Shown: positions 34,011-43,075 of the stretch, piece by piece | Layout: the number at the start of each line of letters is the position of its first letter | How positions within the stretch are numbered: the stretch's first letter is position 1 | Origin: Bradyrhizobium septentrionale | GTDB taxonomy: Bacteria > Pseudomonadota > Alphaproteobacteria > Rhizobiales > Xanthobacteraceae | Length of the DNA: 64,000 nt | Direction: 5' to 3' | Assembly: GCF_011516645.4 (NCBI RefSeq) | Contig: NZ_CP088285.1 | Coordinates: 5,970,501-6,034,500, forward strand | Position numbers and translations under genes: made by a program | Notes under the pieces: generated by a model | The model's database searches: none | What the model saw: the letters and a program-made list of their open reading frames with translations, nothing else | Told to the model about the DNA's origin: nothing

Positions 34011-35024
34011 ATGCCGTCGGCTCTCCATCCCAATCCTGATCAGGTCGAAGCGCGCTGCGTGCGCCTGATGACCAAGGCGGAGAATGCGGCCGCGGTGGCG
34101 CCGGTGGTCGAGACGCACGCGCTGTCGCGTGGGGCCCACGATTTGCTGATCGAGGTGAAGGCTGCCGCGGTCAATCCGTCCGACGTGAAGGCCGCCACCG
34201 GCCTGATGCCCTATGCGGTATTCCCGCGCACCTCCGGCCGCGACTACGCCGGCGTCGTGATCGACGGTCCGTCGGGCTTGATCGGGCGCGAGGTGTTCGG
34301 CTCGTCCGGTGACCTCGGCATCCGCCGCGACGGCACCCACGCCACGCATCTGGTGGTCGAGCGCGATGCCGTGGTGGAGAAGCCCGCCGGCATCTCCTGG
34401 GACGAGGCCGCCGGGATCGGCGTGCCCTTTGTCACCGCGATGGAAGGCCTGCGCCGCGCCGGACTGCCGAAGGCGGGCGAGACCGTGCTGGTGATGGGCG
34501 TCAACGGCAAGGTCGGCCAGGCCGCGGTGCAGATCGCGAGCTGGCACGGCGCGCGCGTGCTCGGCGTGGTGCGCAAACGCGAGCCCTATGAGGGCCACAG
34601 CAATTCGCCGGTCGAGGTGATTGATGCCGCCACCACCGATGTCGCCGCGCGGGTGCGCGAGCTGACCGGCGGCAAGGGCGCCGACATCGTCTACAACACG
34701 GTCGGCGATCCCTATTTCCAGGCCGCGCACAAGTCGCTGGCGCTGCGCGGCCGGCAGATCCTGATCGCGGCGGTCGACCGCATCGTGCAGTTCAACATCC
34801 TCGAATTCTACCGCGGACAGCACACCTATGTCGGCATCGACACGCTCGCGCTGTCGTCGGTTGCGACCGGCGAGGTGCTGCGCGAGCTCGCGCCGGGTTT
34901 TGCCGGCGGACATCTGAAGCCGTTCCAGATCAAGCCGAGCGCGATCTATCCGCTGGAACAGGCCAAGGCGGCGTTTGTTGCCGTGGCGGGATCGTCGCGC
35001 GACCGCGTGATCCTGCGGCCGTGA
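34011..35024 (+). CDS. MDR-family quinone oxidoreductase-like protein
   Basis: 337 residues from the ATG at 34011; a GTG at 33969 in frame would add 14. N-terminal GroES-like domain with AAAVNPSDVKAATGLMPYAVFPRTSGRDYAGVV and a Rossmann domain LVMGVNGKVGQAAVQIASWHGA. No zinc-ligand cysteine cluster is visible, so it belongs with zinc-free NADPH:quinone oxidoreductase-like enzymes. The N-terminus LHPNPDQVEARCVRLMTKAE is unusual for the family. Substrate unknown. Confidence 0.82.
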   Translation: MPSALHPNPDQVEARCVRLMTKAENAAAVAPVVETHALSRGAHDLLIEVKAAAVNPSDVKAATGLMPYAVFPRTSGRDYAGVVIDGPSGLIGREVFGSSGDLGIRRDGTHATHLVVERDAVVEKPAGISWDEAAGIGVPFVTAMEGLRRAGLPKAGETVLVMGVNGKVGQAAVQIASWHGARVLGVVRKREPYEGHSNSPVEVIDAATTDVAARVRELTGGKGADIVYNTVGDPYFQAAHKSLALRGRQILIAAVDRIVQFNILEFYRGQHTYVGIDTLALSSVATGEVLRELAPGFAGGHLKPFQIKPSAIYPLEQAKAAFVAVAGSSRDRVILRP

Positions 35025-35156
35025 GCCACCGTCTTTGCATGCTGCGGGTGCTTGAAAGGACGGATGCCCCTGGTCGATGTCCGTTGTGTGGAGGCAAACG
35101 GACGGCAATTCCGAGCCCGACCCGAAGCGGATATCAAATCGGCCTGAGGAGTAATT

Positions 35157-35672
35157 TTGCAGATCGCGATTAGGTTGCTACCATCATGCCACGCCACCCT
35201 TGCCAGTTTTGAACTCGGGCACCGCATGATTTTTCGAAATATCCAAATTTTTCTGCGGACCCTTATGCGATTCTTGCGAAATGAAGTTTCCGAGGCCCTG
35301 TCGCGAAGGTCATCGTACCTCTCCACTTTCAAACAAATCAATTTGACGCAAGGAGTATACTTCCTTGTGTCAGTCCCGGAGTCGGAGGTGAAATTGATGT
35401 CCGTGGGACTCGACTTCACGATGTCGGTCTCGCTATCAATCGATGAAACCGAGCGAATCTTCCGATCAATCGAGCGCGCGTATGATGATCGAGAATTGGT
35501 GGAGATTAAGCTCGGCGATTTATCGTGGAAGACGGACTGTCGTGTCCGATCGAATCCTGACAAAGTGACAATCTCCTTCAATCGAGGTTGGGAAGGAACG
35601 CGCGTAGATGCCAGGCGGCAAGACATAGCGACGGCAATAGCCAGCTCTAGCAATTTGTTCGGAACCAGATAG
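35157..35672 (+). CDS. Orphan low-GC hypothetical protein
   Basis: 171 residues if it starts at TTG 35157, which follows GAGGAG (35146-35151) with five bases between, an ideal ribosome site; an ATG at 35226 has none. Not recognised. The N-terminal part is basic and hydrophobic (RMIFRNIQIFLRTLMRFLRNE) and the middle alternates strands (VYFLVSVPESEVKLMSVGLDFTMSVSLSIDETERIF). Base composition is clearly lower in GC and richer in A/T third positions than neighbours, which suggests recent transfer. The opposite-strand open frame over it looks like a shadow. Confidence 0.55.
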   Translation: MQIAIRLLPSCHATLASFELGHRMIFRNIQIFLRTLMRFLRNEVSEALSRRSSYLSTFKQINLTQGVYFLVSVPESEVKLMSVGLDFTMSVSLSIDETERIFRSIERAYDDRELVEIKLGDLSWKTDCRVRSNPDKVTISFNRGWEGTRVDARRQDIATAIASSSNLFGTR

Positions 35673-35740
35673 ACACAGCCGGGAGGTCAGTTTGTGGCGC
35701 CGACCGGTTGGCTCGCAAGGACGAACCCTGAGGGACTTCC

Positions 35741-36796
35741 ATGGACTCCGCCACGATCGTCATCCTCGCCGCCTTGATCATCGGCCTGATCTACGGCTCG
35801 GTCGGGCTCGTCAGCGGCTTCTGCATGATGAGCGGCCTGCGCGGCTGGTGGGCGGAGGGCGACGGCCGACTGGCGCGTACCTACGCGTTGGCGATGGGCG
35901 TTGCGATCGCGGCCTCGCAGCTGCTGGCGGCGGCAGGCCTCGTCGATCTCGGCAAGTCGATCTATCTGCAACCGTCATTCTCGGCCCCGGTGATGTTCCT
36001 CGGCGGGCTCTTGTTCGGTTACGGCATGGTGCTGTCGAACGGCTGCGGCTCGCGGGCACTGGTGCTGCTCGGGCGCGGCAACCTGCGTTCCCTGGTGGTC
36101 GTGATCGTGCTCGGCATTTTCGCCGAGATGACGCTCAAGGGCCTGATTGCGCCGGCACGGATCGCGATGGTGCAGGCCTCGCAGGCCACCGTCGCCGCCA
36201 ATTCGGTGCCGGTGTTGCTGACAACCGTCGGCGTTGGCGCAGTGCCGGCGCGGATGATCGCGGCCTCGGTGCTCGCGGCCGTCCTGATCATCTTTGCCTT
36301 CGCCCATGCTCCGTTCCGAAAATCGCCCGGCCAGATCGCGGCCGGCCTGATCGTCGGTCTGCTGGTGGCGGCAGGCTGGTACGCGACCGGCTATCTCGGC
36401 GCCGATGATTTCAATCCGGTGCCGGTGACGTCGCTGACCTTCGTCGCGCCGATCGCCGACGCGCTGCAATATGTGATGCTGTCGACCGGCTCGACGCTCA
36501 ATTTCGGCATCGTCACCGTGTTCGGCGTGTTTGCCGGCAGCCTGATTACGGCGCTTGCCACCGGACGCTTTGAGCTCGAAGGTTATCGGTCGCCGCAGCA
36601 CATGCTGCGCTCCGCAGGCGGCGCCGCGCTGATGGGGGCGGGCGGCGTCATGGCGTTCGGCTGCTCGGTCGGGCAGGGGCTGACCGGATTGTCGACACTG
36701 TCGCTGTCATCCTTCATCGCGATCGCCGGCATCATGCTCGGCACCGGCGCCGGCCTGCGCGGCGCTTTGCGGATCAGGCCGCTCGCGACGGCCTAG
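35741..36796 (+). CDS. YeeE/YedE-family (sulfur transport) membrane protein
   Basis: 351 residues with about nine or ten membrane segments. Conserved cysteines of the family appear in VSGFCMMSGLRGW, LSNGCGSRALVLLGRGNLRS and AFGCSVGQGLTGLSTLS, laid out as in the thiosulfate transporter TsuA/YeeE. It is probably an inner-membrane carrier for thiosulfate or a related sulfur species. No TusA-like YeeD or rhodanese gene is next to it. Its TAG stop is the first part of a dispersed repeat. Confidence 0.88.
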   Translation: MDSATIVILAALIIGLIYGSVGLVSGFCMMSGLRGWWAEGDGRLARTYALAMGVAIAASQLLAAAGLVDLGKSIYLQPSFSAPVMFLGGLLFGYGMVLSNGCGSRALVLLGRGNLRSLVVVIVLGIFAEMTLKGLIAPARIAMVQASQATVAANSVPVLLTTVGVGAVPARMIAASVLAAVLIIFAFAHAPFRKSPGQIAAGLIVGLLVAAGWYATGYLGADDFNPVPVTSLTFVAPIADALQYVMLSTGSTLNFGIVTVFGVFAGSLITALATGRFELEGYRSPQHMLRSAGGAALMGAGGVMAFGCSVGQGLTGLSTLSLSSFIAIAGIMLGTGAGLRGALRIRPLATA

Positions 36797-36876
36797 GGCG
36801 CTTACTCATAACCGGCGACTTTCGGTCATAAAGCGGAAGTTGCCCGGTTCGGTAGTTATCGGCGGCTTATGACCGA
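36794..36876 (+). repeat. Dispersed repeat, TAGGGC-GTACTCAT family, copy C (interrupted by IS)
   Basis: Begins TAGGGCGCTTACTCATAA, the TAG being the stop of the YeeE-like gene. It contains TCGGTCATAA (36825-36834) and TTATGACCGA (36867-36876), a 10-bp inverted repeat whose right arm ends exactly at the IS border. The sequence after the IS (CCCAGAGCTGTCATT) may be its continuation. Confidence 0.5.
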
Positions 36877-38503
36877 GGCCGTGTGAAAATCGCGTAACCT
36901 GCGGCGCACTGGTGCATTTCACGGCCGCCGAGCTTCTAATTCGGTGGAAGCGAGCCCAGTGGCAACCAGGAACTTCATGTAGGCGCGGACTTGGTCGCGC
37001 GGAGGTCGGCCTCACGCCCGCATCGCGTCCAGCAATCCGCCTACGCCCAGGATCATCATCACGCGTTTCATGTTGTAGGCGAGCACGTTGAGCGCCATCT
37101 CGGCGGCCACCTTTGGCAGCTTTTTCGTCAGAAAGTGCGTTGCTCCCATCCAACACTTCAACGTCCCGAACGGATGCTCCACTGTCTGACGGCGGACACC
37201 AATTGCATTGGCGCTGTGGTCGAGCCGATCCTGAACTTTCTCCAGAACGGCCTCGTGCTCCCAGCGTGAGATGCGGCGCTCGGGGCCTGTCGTGCACTGA
37301 GCTTTTAGCGCGCAGGTTTTGCAGGTGCTTGTCCAATAGCGACGCAGTGTCTTTCCATCCTCTACGTTCGTATAGTGATAAGTTAGTTGCTCGCCGGCGG
37401 GACAGCGATAAACATCTTCGGCGGCGACATAGACGAAGTCCTGTTTGCCGAAGCGGCCAGCAGCTTTGGCGCCCGAAGTCATCGGCTTCGGCAACGTCAC
37501 CGTGATGTCGGCTTCCTCGCAGGCCCTGATCTCCTCTCCATCGTAATAGCCGCGGTCTGCCACGACTTCGAGGGTTTCGACAGCCATCTCGTCGCGTGCC
37601 TGCCCGGCCATTTTGGCGAGTTGGTGGCGATCGGTGCCCACGTTGGTCACCTCGTGAGCCACGATGAGATGATGTTGCGTATCAACTGCAATCTGCACGT
37701 TATAGCCAACAATCCCGGTGTCCTTGCCACTGGTCGCCATCGAGCGCGCGTCAGGATCGGTCAGCGAGATCTGCTTGTCCTCTTTCTTCATCATCTCCGC
37801 ATTGATCGCATTGAGCCGACCGGTCTCCTCCTTGAGCTTCTCGATCTTGCCCTTCAACCTCGCAACTTTCGCCTCTGGCACTGTATCGCCATGCCGATCG
37901 GCGGTCTCGAGCTGCGAGAGATAGCGGGCGATGCTCTCGTCGATCCGCTCGAGGCGCCGCTTCATCTTCGCCTCGGTGAAGTTCTTGTCTCGCGCATTGA
38001 CAGCCTTGAACTTCGATCCATCGATGGCGACGCTCGCTCCAACAAGCAGATCAAGCTTGCGGCACAGCGTGACGAACTCGCGGCAGACCTCACGAATGGC
38101 CTTGCCATTGTCCTTGCGGAAATCCGCGATGGTCTTGAAGTCCGGCGCCAACTGCCCGGTCAGCCAGATCATCTCGATATTGCGCTGGCATTCCCGCTCC
38201 AGGCGTCGGCTCGACGGCACGCGATTGAGGTAGGCGTAGATGTAGAGCTTGAGCATCATGCCGGGATGGTAGCCGGGTCGCCCCATGTCGAGTGGCTGGA
38301 CGCCAACGAAGCCGAGCTTATCCAGAGCCCCTCGACGAACACATCAACCGCACGCACCGGATTGTCCTCGGCCACGTAGTCGTCGAGCAGTGCGGGAAAC
38401 AACGTGCTCTGCCCGCGATCAACCCCCTCCACGAATCCCGCCATCGCCCGTCCCCACCGATTCATTGGAGAATAATAGCAGAGACGGAGTTTTCACACGG
38501 CCT
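36876..38503 (-). mobile_element. IS1182-like insertion sequence
   Basis: About 1.63 kb, bounded by perfect 14-bp inverted repeats AGGCCGTGTGAAAA (36876-36889) and TTTTCACACGGCCT (38490-38503). It holds a single transposase gene on the minus strand that is frameshifted. No obvious direct target duplication is seen next to the ends; the left end abuts one arm of a palindrome, and insertion into repeat structures is plausible for this family. Confidence 0.85.
37012..38465 (-). pseudogene. IS1182-family transposase, frameshifted
   Basis: Two frames make one transposase. The N-terminal frame (from 38465 or the ATG at 38444) reads FVEGVDRGQSTLFPALLDDYVAEDNPVRAVDVFVEGL, and the rest continues in another frame as DKLGFVGVQPLDMGRPGYHPGMMLKLYIYAYLNR to the stop at 37012. 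The break is near 38315-38325, around GGGGCTCTGG; one missing base would explain it. The C-terminal part keeps DDE-type motifs (SVAIDGSKFKAVNARD, VADRGYYDG, RRQTVEHPFG). No slippery heptamer is evident, so a disabling mutation is likelier than programmed frameshifting. Confidence 0.85.
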
Positions 38504-38616
38504 GGACCCAGAGCTGTCATTGTGCCGCCGGTAGAGAAGGATAGGCTTAGCGTCGAAACGAGGTCGGTTGTGGGCCGTATATCCGCTGCCGCATCACGAA
38601 CTAGATCGGTGGGGCC

Positions 38617-39087
38617 ATGGCAGTAAAAAAAGACACGAGAACGCCACAGGCAAAAAGTGTCGAGCTTCTGGTAGCGATGACCGGCAAGGCGAGTCCCGCG
38701 AAAGCGGCCGAAGGCGACAAGCCGGTATTTGCCTATATCGAGAGCCTTCCCGAACCGCAGAAGAGCATCGCCAAACATGTCGATGCCGTGGCCGCCAAGG
38801 CAATCCCCGACCTCAAACGCGCGGTGAAATGGGGAATGGCTTACTATGGCGTTCCCGATGGGTGGTGCTTCTCTTCCGGCGCCTTCGTCGGTCACCTGAA
38901 GCTGATGTTCATCCGAGGCAACGAACTACAACCGGAACCCCCAGTGACACCGTTCAGAATGGGTAAGGCCACCCGCGGCGTCGAGTTGACCGCCATGGAC
39001 GAGTTCGACGACGACCAGGTGCTTTCGTGGATGGCTCAAGCCGCCAAGAAACCGTACGTCACGGCGGCGATGAAGAAGAAGAAATAG
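38617..39087 (+). CDS. DUF1801 (YdhG-like) domain protein
   Basis: 156 residues. VFAYIESLPEPQKSIAKHVDAVAAKAIPDLKRAVKWGMAYYG is the DUF1801 start, with a central FVGHLKLMFIRG and a Lys-rich tail (AAMKKKK). These small proteins have no firmly known role. The 3' end overlaps the convergent transporter frame by 29 bases because that frame has been lengthened by a repeat. Confidence 0.85.
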   Translation: MAVKKDTRTPQAKSVELLVAMTGKASPAKAAEGDKPVFAYIESLPEPQKSIAKHVDAVAAKAIPDLKRAVKWGMAYYGVPDGWCFSSGAFVGHLKLMFIRGNELQPEPPVTPFRMGKATRGVELTAMDEFDDDQVLSWMAQAAKKPYVTAAMKKKK

Positions 39088-40141
39088 GCCTCCTGGCGGC
39101 TGCCGCTTCTGGCCCAAGGCCGACATGCAGCGACGTCGGTTTTGACGTCAGCTTCCGAGACCGAAGCGGACGTGACGAATCCATGAGTACAGGCCCTAAT
39201 TGCGCACGCGACGGCGCATCCGCGAGCGAGCTCAGCGCAATCCCTCCGACGATCAGGGCCGCGGCGATCGCCAGCGAGAGATCGATCGGCTCGCCGAGCA
39301 GCAGCGCCGCGGTGACGATGCCGACGATCGGTGTCGCGGTGGTGCCGAGCGAGGTCGTCAGCGCCGGCAGGCTCTTGTTGACCATCGACATCGCCCAATA
39401 GGCCAGCGCCGTGCCGATGAAGCCGGAATAGAGGAACAGCAGCACGAGGTGCGGCGACCAGGTCACCTCGGGCACGCCCTCGGTGACCAGCGCCGTCATC
39501 GTCAGCACCAGCGTCGCGACCAGCACCTGCCACAGCAAGAGCTGCAGCGGCGTCGCGATCCAGCGGTGCGAGCGGATATAGATGATGTTGGCGGCCCAGC
39601 AGATCGCGGCGAGGATGATCATGCCGGCGCCGGCGATGATGTGCAGATTGCTCCAGTCCAGCGAGGCCGGGTTGAGGATCACGCAGAGTCCCGCGAGCCC
39701 CGACGCGACCCCGACCAGCTTCAGCGTCCCGAGTCGTTCGGTTCGTGCGGCACCGGCGGCAAGAGCGACCCAGAGCGGCGTGGTGTAGCCGAGCACCACG
39801 CCCTTGCTCGCCGGCAGATAGCGCAGGCCGGCGGCGGTCAGTGTCGAGAAGAACGTCATGTGCAGCAGCGCGACGCTGAGCACGACAGGGACATCGGCGA
39901 TTCGCGGAATGATCAGATTGCCGCTGGCGCGCAGGATCACCAGCAGGGCGATCAGCGCGACCCAGCTGCGGATCGATGCGGTCCACAGCAGCGGCACCGC
40001 CTGGACCAGCGATTTCGTCACCGACCAATTGATGCCCCACGCCAGCACCACGATGACGAACAAACCGGCGGCTTTGGCCGGCGACAGCGATTGATCCACG
40101 GCAGCGTCCTTGCAGGCGATACCGCTTGTGAATAGGATCAT
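39059..40141 (-). CDS. DMT/EamA-family transporter with repeat-derived C-terminal tail
   Basis: 360 residues with ten predicted membrane segments in two EamA halves (from AGLFVIVVLAWGINWSVTK to LAIAAALIVGGIALSSLADA). The last 45-50 residues (from about RAQLGPVLMDSS to SSSSPP) are Arg/Ser-rich and encoded by a dispersed repeat at 39107-39199, so the original stop seems lost. The gene is divergent from a broken MocR-type regulator, the usual partner of such exporters. Likely an inner-membrane exporter of amino acids or small metabolites. Confidence 0.85.
   Translation of the reverse strand: MILFTSGIACKDAAVDQSLSPAKAAGLFVIVVLAWGINWSVTKSLVQAVPLLWTASIRSWVALIALLVILRASGNLIIPRIADVPVVLSVALLHMTFFSTLTAAGLRYLPASKGVVLGYTTPLWVALAAGAARTERLGTLKLVGVASGLAGLCVILNPASLDWSNLHIIAGAGMIILAAICWAANIIYIRSHRWIATPLQLLLWQVLVATLVLTMTALVTEGVPEVTWSPHLVLLFLYSGFIGTALAYWAMSMVNKSLPALTTSLGTTATPIVGIVTAALLLGEPIDLSLAIAAALIVGGIALSSLADAPSRAQLGPVLMDSSRPLRSRKLTSKPTSLHVGLGPEAAAARRPISSSSSPP
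39107..39199 (-). repeat. Dispersed repeat, TAGGGC-GTACTCAT family, copy D
   Basis: On the minus strand it starts TTAGGGCCTGTACTCATGGAT and ends TTGGGCCAGAAGCGG, matching copy A at both ends. It lies within the transporter's reading frame and adds the abnormal C-terminal tail. Confidence 0.65.
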
Positions 40142-40188
40142 GCTGGCTCTCTCGAAAGGGCCAGATTAGATAGATTTGAGGAGCCAGA

Positions 40189-41635
40189 CTGATCCTCGCC
40201 GAATTGCTCGCGCTGAAGCGGTCGGATGATGCCGGGCTAGCCGCGCAGCTGACGGGGCAGCTGCGCGCGCTGATGGCAAGCGGCCGGATCAGGAGCGGCG
40301 CCATGCTGCCGTCGAGCCGTAGCCTTTCGGCCGAGCTCGACGTGTCGCGCAACACGGTGACGCATGCTTATGAGCAGCTCGCGGCCGAGGGCTATCTGCG
40401 CGTCGCCGCGCGGCGGCGGCCGGTGGTCACCGACGATATCGAGGCGCGCTTTGCCAAGGCTATGCCGGCGCCACGGCGGGACGCCGCCCGCAAGCCGCTG
40501 CTGTCGCCCTGGGCCTTGCAGCTCTCCGAGGCCGATTGGCCGCTGTCCTACCAGGCCGAATTCCAGCCGCTCCGTCCCGGGTTTGCGGACGCGCGCGAGT
40601 TTCCGCACGAGATCTGGGCGCGCTGCCTGCGCCGCAGCGCGCTGCGCCGCCGCTTCAACGACCAGACCGTGGTCAACCGGCCAGCGCTGCGCGAAGCCTT
40701 GCGCGACTACCTCGAAATCAACCGCGGCGTGCACGCCGAGGTCGACCAGATCCTGATCCTGCCGACGGCGCAGGCGGCGCTGACGCTGGTCGCGGCGACC
40801 ACAATCGTGTCTGGCGATGCGGTGTGGACCGAGGATCCCGGATATCCCGGCGCCGCGGCGGCGTTTCGCGCGGCCGGCGCCGACGTCGTCGGCGTCAGGC
40901 TAGATCAATGGGGCATGATGCGCGCGTGCGCCAAAGCTGATCTTCGCGACGCCGTCGCATCAGCACCCGACCGGACGGGTGATGCCGGTTGCGCGGCGCA
41001 CTGAGCTGCTGGCCGCGGCCGAGCCCGGCAAGACCTGGATTGTCGAGGACGATTACGACGGCGAATTTCACTATGACAGCCGCCCGATGCCGGCCCTGCA
41101 AGGGCTCGATCGCGAGGGGCGCGTGCTTTATGTCGGCACGTTCGCGAAGGCGATGACCGCCGATATCCGCATCGGCTATCTGGTGGTGCCGCCACAGCTG
41201 GCGCGGACCATGGAGATCGCGCAGCGGCATCTCGGGCTGAACGCCTCCGTGCATGTCCAGGAGGCGCTGGCTGGTTTCATGGCCGACGGGCATTTCCTGG
41301 CGCATGTCAGGCGGATGCGGCGGATCTATCGCGCGCGGCGGGATCACCTCGCCGCGGCGCTGGCGCGGCAGCTCGGCGAGGTGCTCGCGGCCGAGGTCCC
41401 GCCGGGCGGCATGCAGCTGATCGCCCGTTTCAAGGATGGCGCCAACGACCGCAACGCCGTGACGCGGCTGGTCGCCGCCGGTGTCGAAGTGCGCGCGCTG
41501 TCGAGCCTCGCGCTGGAGCGGCCGCGCGACTATGGCCTGTTGCTCGGCTTTGCCGCCTGGCGCGAGAACGAGATCGGCGCCGCGGTCCGGATCATGGCGA
41601 ACTGCCTGGGCGGCAAGCGCGCGCCGCGCGGGTAG
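40189..41635 (+). pseudogene. MocR/PdxR-type GntR regulator-aminotransferase, frameshifted
   Basis: The first part (TTG 40204 to stop 41004) holds a GntR winged helix (PSSRSLSAELDVSRNTVTHAYEQLAAEGYLRV) and the start of a fold-type I aminotransferase domain. The second part (to 41635) continues it in another frame, LIFATPSHQHPTGRVMPVARRTELL, with the PLP-lysine region VGTFAKAMTADIRIGYLVVP. The shift is near 40920-40945, where about 8-10 residues typical of the family also seem missing. The best ribosome site, GAGGAG at 40178-40183, precedes a CTG at 40189 rather than a normal start. Divergent from the DMT transporter it probably controlled. Confidence 0.85.
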
Positions 41636-41826
41636 ACGGCGAGAGGCACTTGCACGATTTCGGAATACTAGAAGAATATCGCTGAGTTGCCCGACGTGTC
41701 AAGTAGCCTTGTCGAACGCCGGCGGTCGCCGGCTACTTTGCATGGGGTTGTTTTCGATATTTCAAGCGGAGAGGGGATACAGCTGACATGCTGCTACGGC
41801 TCGGCCCATCTCGCTGCGTCGCAGGC

Positions 41827-43047
41827 TCACTCCGCGGCCCTGGTGACGATGCGTACCTCCGACGTCAGCGTCTTGTGCACCGGACATTTGTCGGCGATCT
41901 CCATCAGCCGCTTGCGCTGATCGGCGTCGAGTTCGCCCTCGATCCTGATGACACGGTCGATCTGGTCGAGCATGCCGTCGCGCGTCTCGCACTCCTCGCA
42001 ATCCTTCGCGTAGATCTTGCTGTGCGTGAGCGTCACCGTGACGCGATCGAGCGGCAGCGACTTGCGGTCGGCATACATCCGCATCGTCATCGAGGTGCAG
42101 GCACCTAACCCGGCCAGCACGAAATCGTAGGGGCCGGGCCCGGAATCCTGGCCGCCGACCGCGACCGGCTCGTCGGCCACAAGCCGGTGCGGCCCCGTGG
42201 TGACGGTCTGCTGGAATTTGCTGGCGCGGGTCTCCTGCACCACGACGTTGCGCGGCGCGCTGCCGCTGTCGGCCGCCGGCTGCGGCGCGAGGTCGATGTA
42301 GCGCTCGGCCCAGGCGCCGATCACGTCGGCGACATAGGCGGCATCCTGCTTGCCGCTCAGGAGATGGTCGGCACCCGCAAGCGAGACGAAGCTCTTGGGA
42401 TGCTTGGCGGCGATGAAGATATTGGTGGCGTTGTCGATGCCGACGGTGTCGTCGGTCGGCGAGTGCATGACCAGCAGCGCCTTGTGCAGCGTTTTGACCT
42501 GCGCCATCAAATTCTGCTCGGCGACGTCGTCGAGGAATTCGCGCTTGATGCGGAAGGGACGGCCGGCGAGCGACACTTCGCCTTCGCCCTGGGTGCGGAT
42601 GTCCTCGATGCGGTCCTTGAAGAAATGCGTGACATGGGCGGGATCGGAGGGCGCGGCGATGGTGGCGACCGCCTTCGCCTCGGGGATCTGGCCGGCGGCC
42701 GCGAGGATCGCGGCGCCGCCCAGGCTGTGGCCGATCAGGATTGCCGGCGCCTTGCGCGTCTCGCGCAGATGGTCGGCGGCGCGGACGAGGTCGGCGACGT
42801 TCGACGAGAAGGTCGAGTTGGCGAAATCGCCCTCGCTGGAGCCGAGGCCGGTGAAATCGAACCGCAGCGTGGCGATGGCCTTGGCGGCGAGCGCGACCGC
42901 GATGCGCTTTGCCGCCAGCACGTCTTTGCCGCAGGTGAAGCAATGCGCGAACAGCGCATAGGCCTTGATCGGCCCGTCCGGCGTATCAAGTGCTGCGGCC
43001 AGCTGATGGCCGTCCACACCGGTGAATTGAAAGCGTTCGTGCGGCAC
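41827..43047 (-). CDS. Alpha/beta hydrolase-OsmC fusion protein
   Basis: 406 residues from a GTG at 43047 behind GGAG. Residues 1-260 form an alpha/beta hydrolase with FAHCFTCGKD and nucleophile elbow GHSLGG; residues about 270-406 form an OsmC/Ohr-like domain with GLGACTSMT (Cys317) and DKCPVHK (Cys388), the two redox cysteines. This fusion is a known arrangement in alphaproteobacteria. It probably combines an esterase-like activity with reduction of organic peroxides. The YedY-like gene lies 28 bases upstream, so they are likely co-transcribed. Confidence 0.9.
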   Translation of the reverse strand: MPHERFQFTGVDGHQLAAALDTPDGPIKAYALFAHCFTCGKDVLAAKRIAVALAAKAIATLRFDFTGLGSSEGDFANSTFSSNVADLVRAADHLRETRKAPAILIGHSLGGAAILAAAGQIPEAKAVATIAAPSDPAHVTHFFKDRIEDIRTQGEGEVSLAGRPFRIKREFLDDVAEQNLMAQVKTLHKALLVMHSPTDDTVGIDNATNIFIAAKHPKSFVSLAGADHLLSGKQDAAYVADVIGAWAERYIDLAPQPAADSGSAPRNVVVQETRASKFQQTVTTGPHRLVADEPVAVGGQDSGPGPYDFVLAGLGACTSMTMRMYADRKSLPLDRVTVTLTHSKIYAKDCEECETRDGMLDQIDRVIRIEGELDADQRKRLMEIADKCPVHKTLTSEVRIVTRAAE

Positions 43048-43075
43048 GGGCAGGCTCCATTTTTCTTGGTGGTTG

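Noticed and set aside
34946..35653. 235-residue open frame opposite the low-GC orphan ORF
   Set aside because: It overlaps the end of the MDR gene, has no good ribosome site and is less protein-like than the plus-strand frame with GAGGAG before TTG.
38300..38330. Programmed frameshift in the IS transposase
   Set aside because: No slippery A/T heptamer and no downstream pseudoknot-like structure are evident; a single-base loss near GGGGCTCTGG explains the break better.
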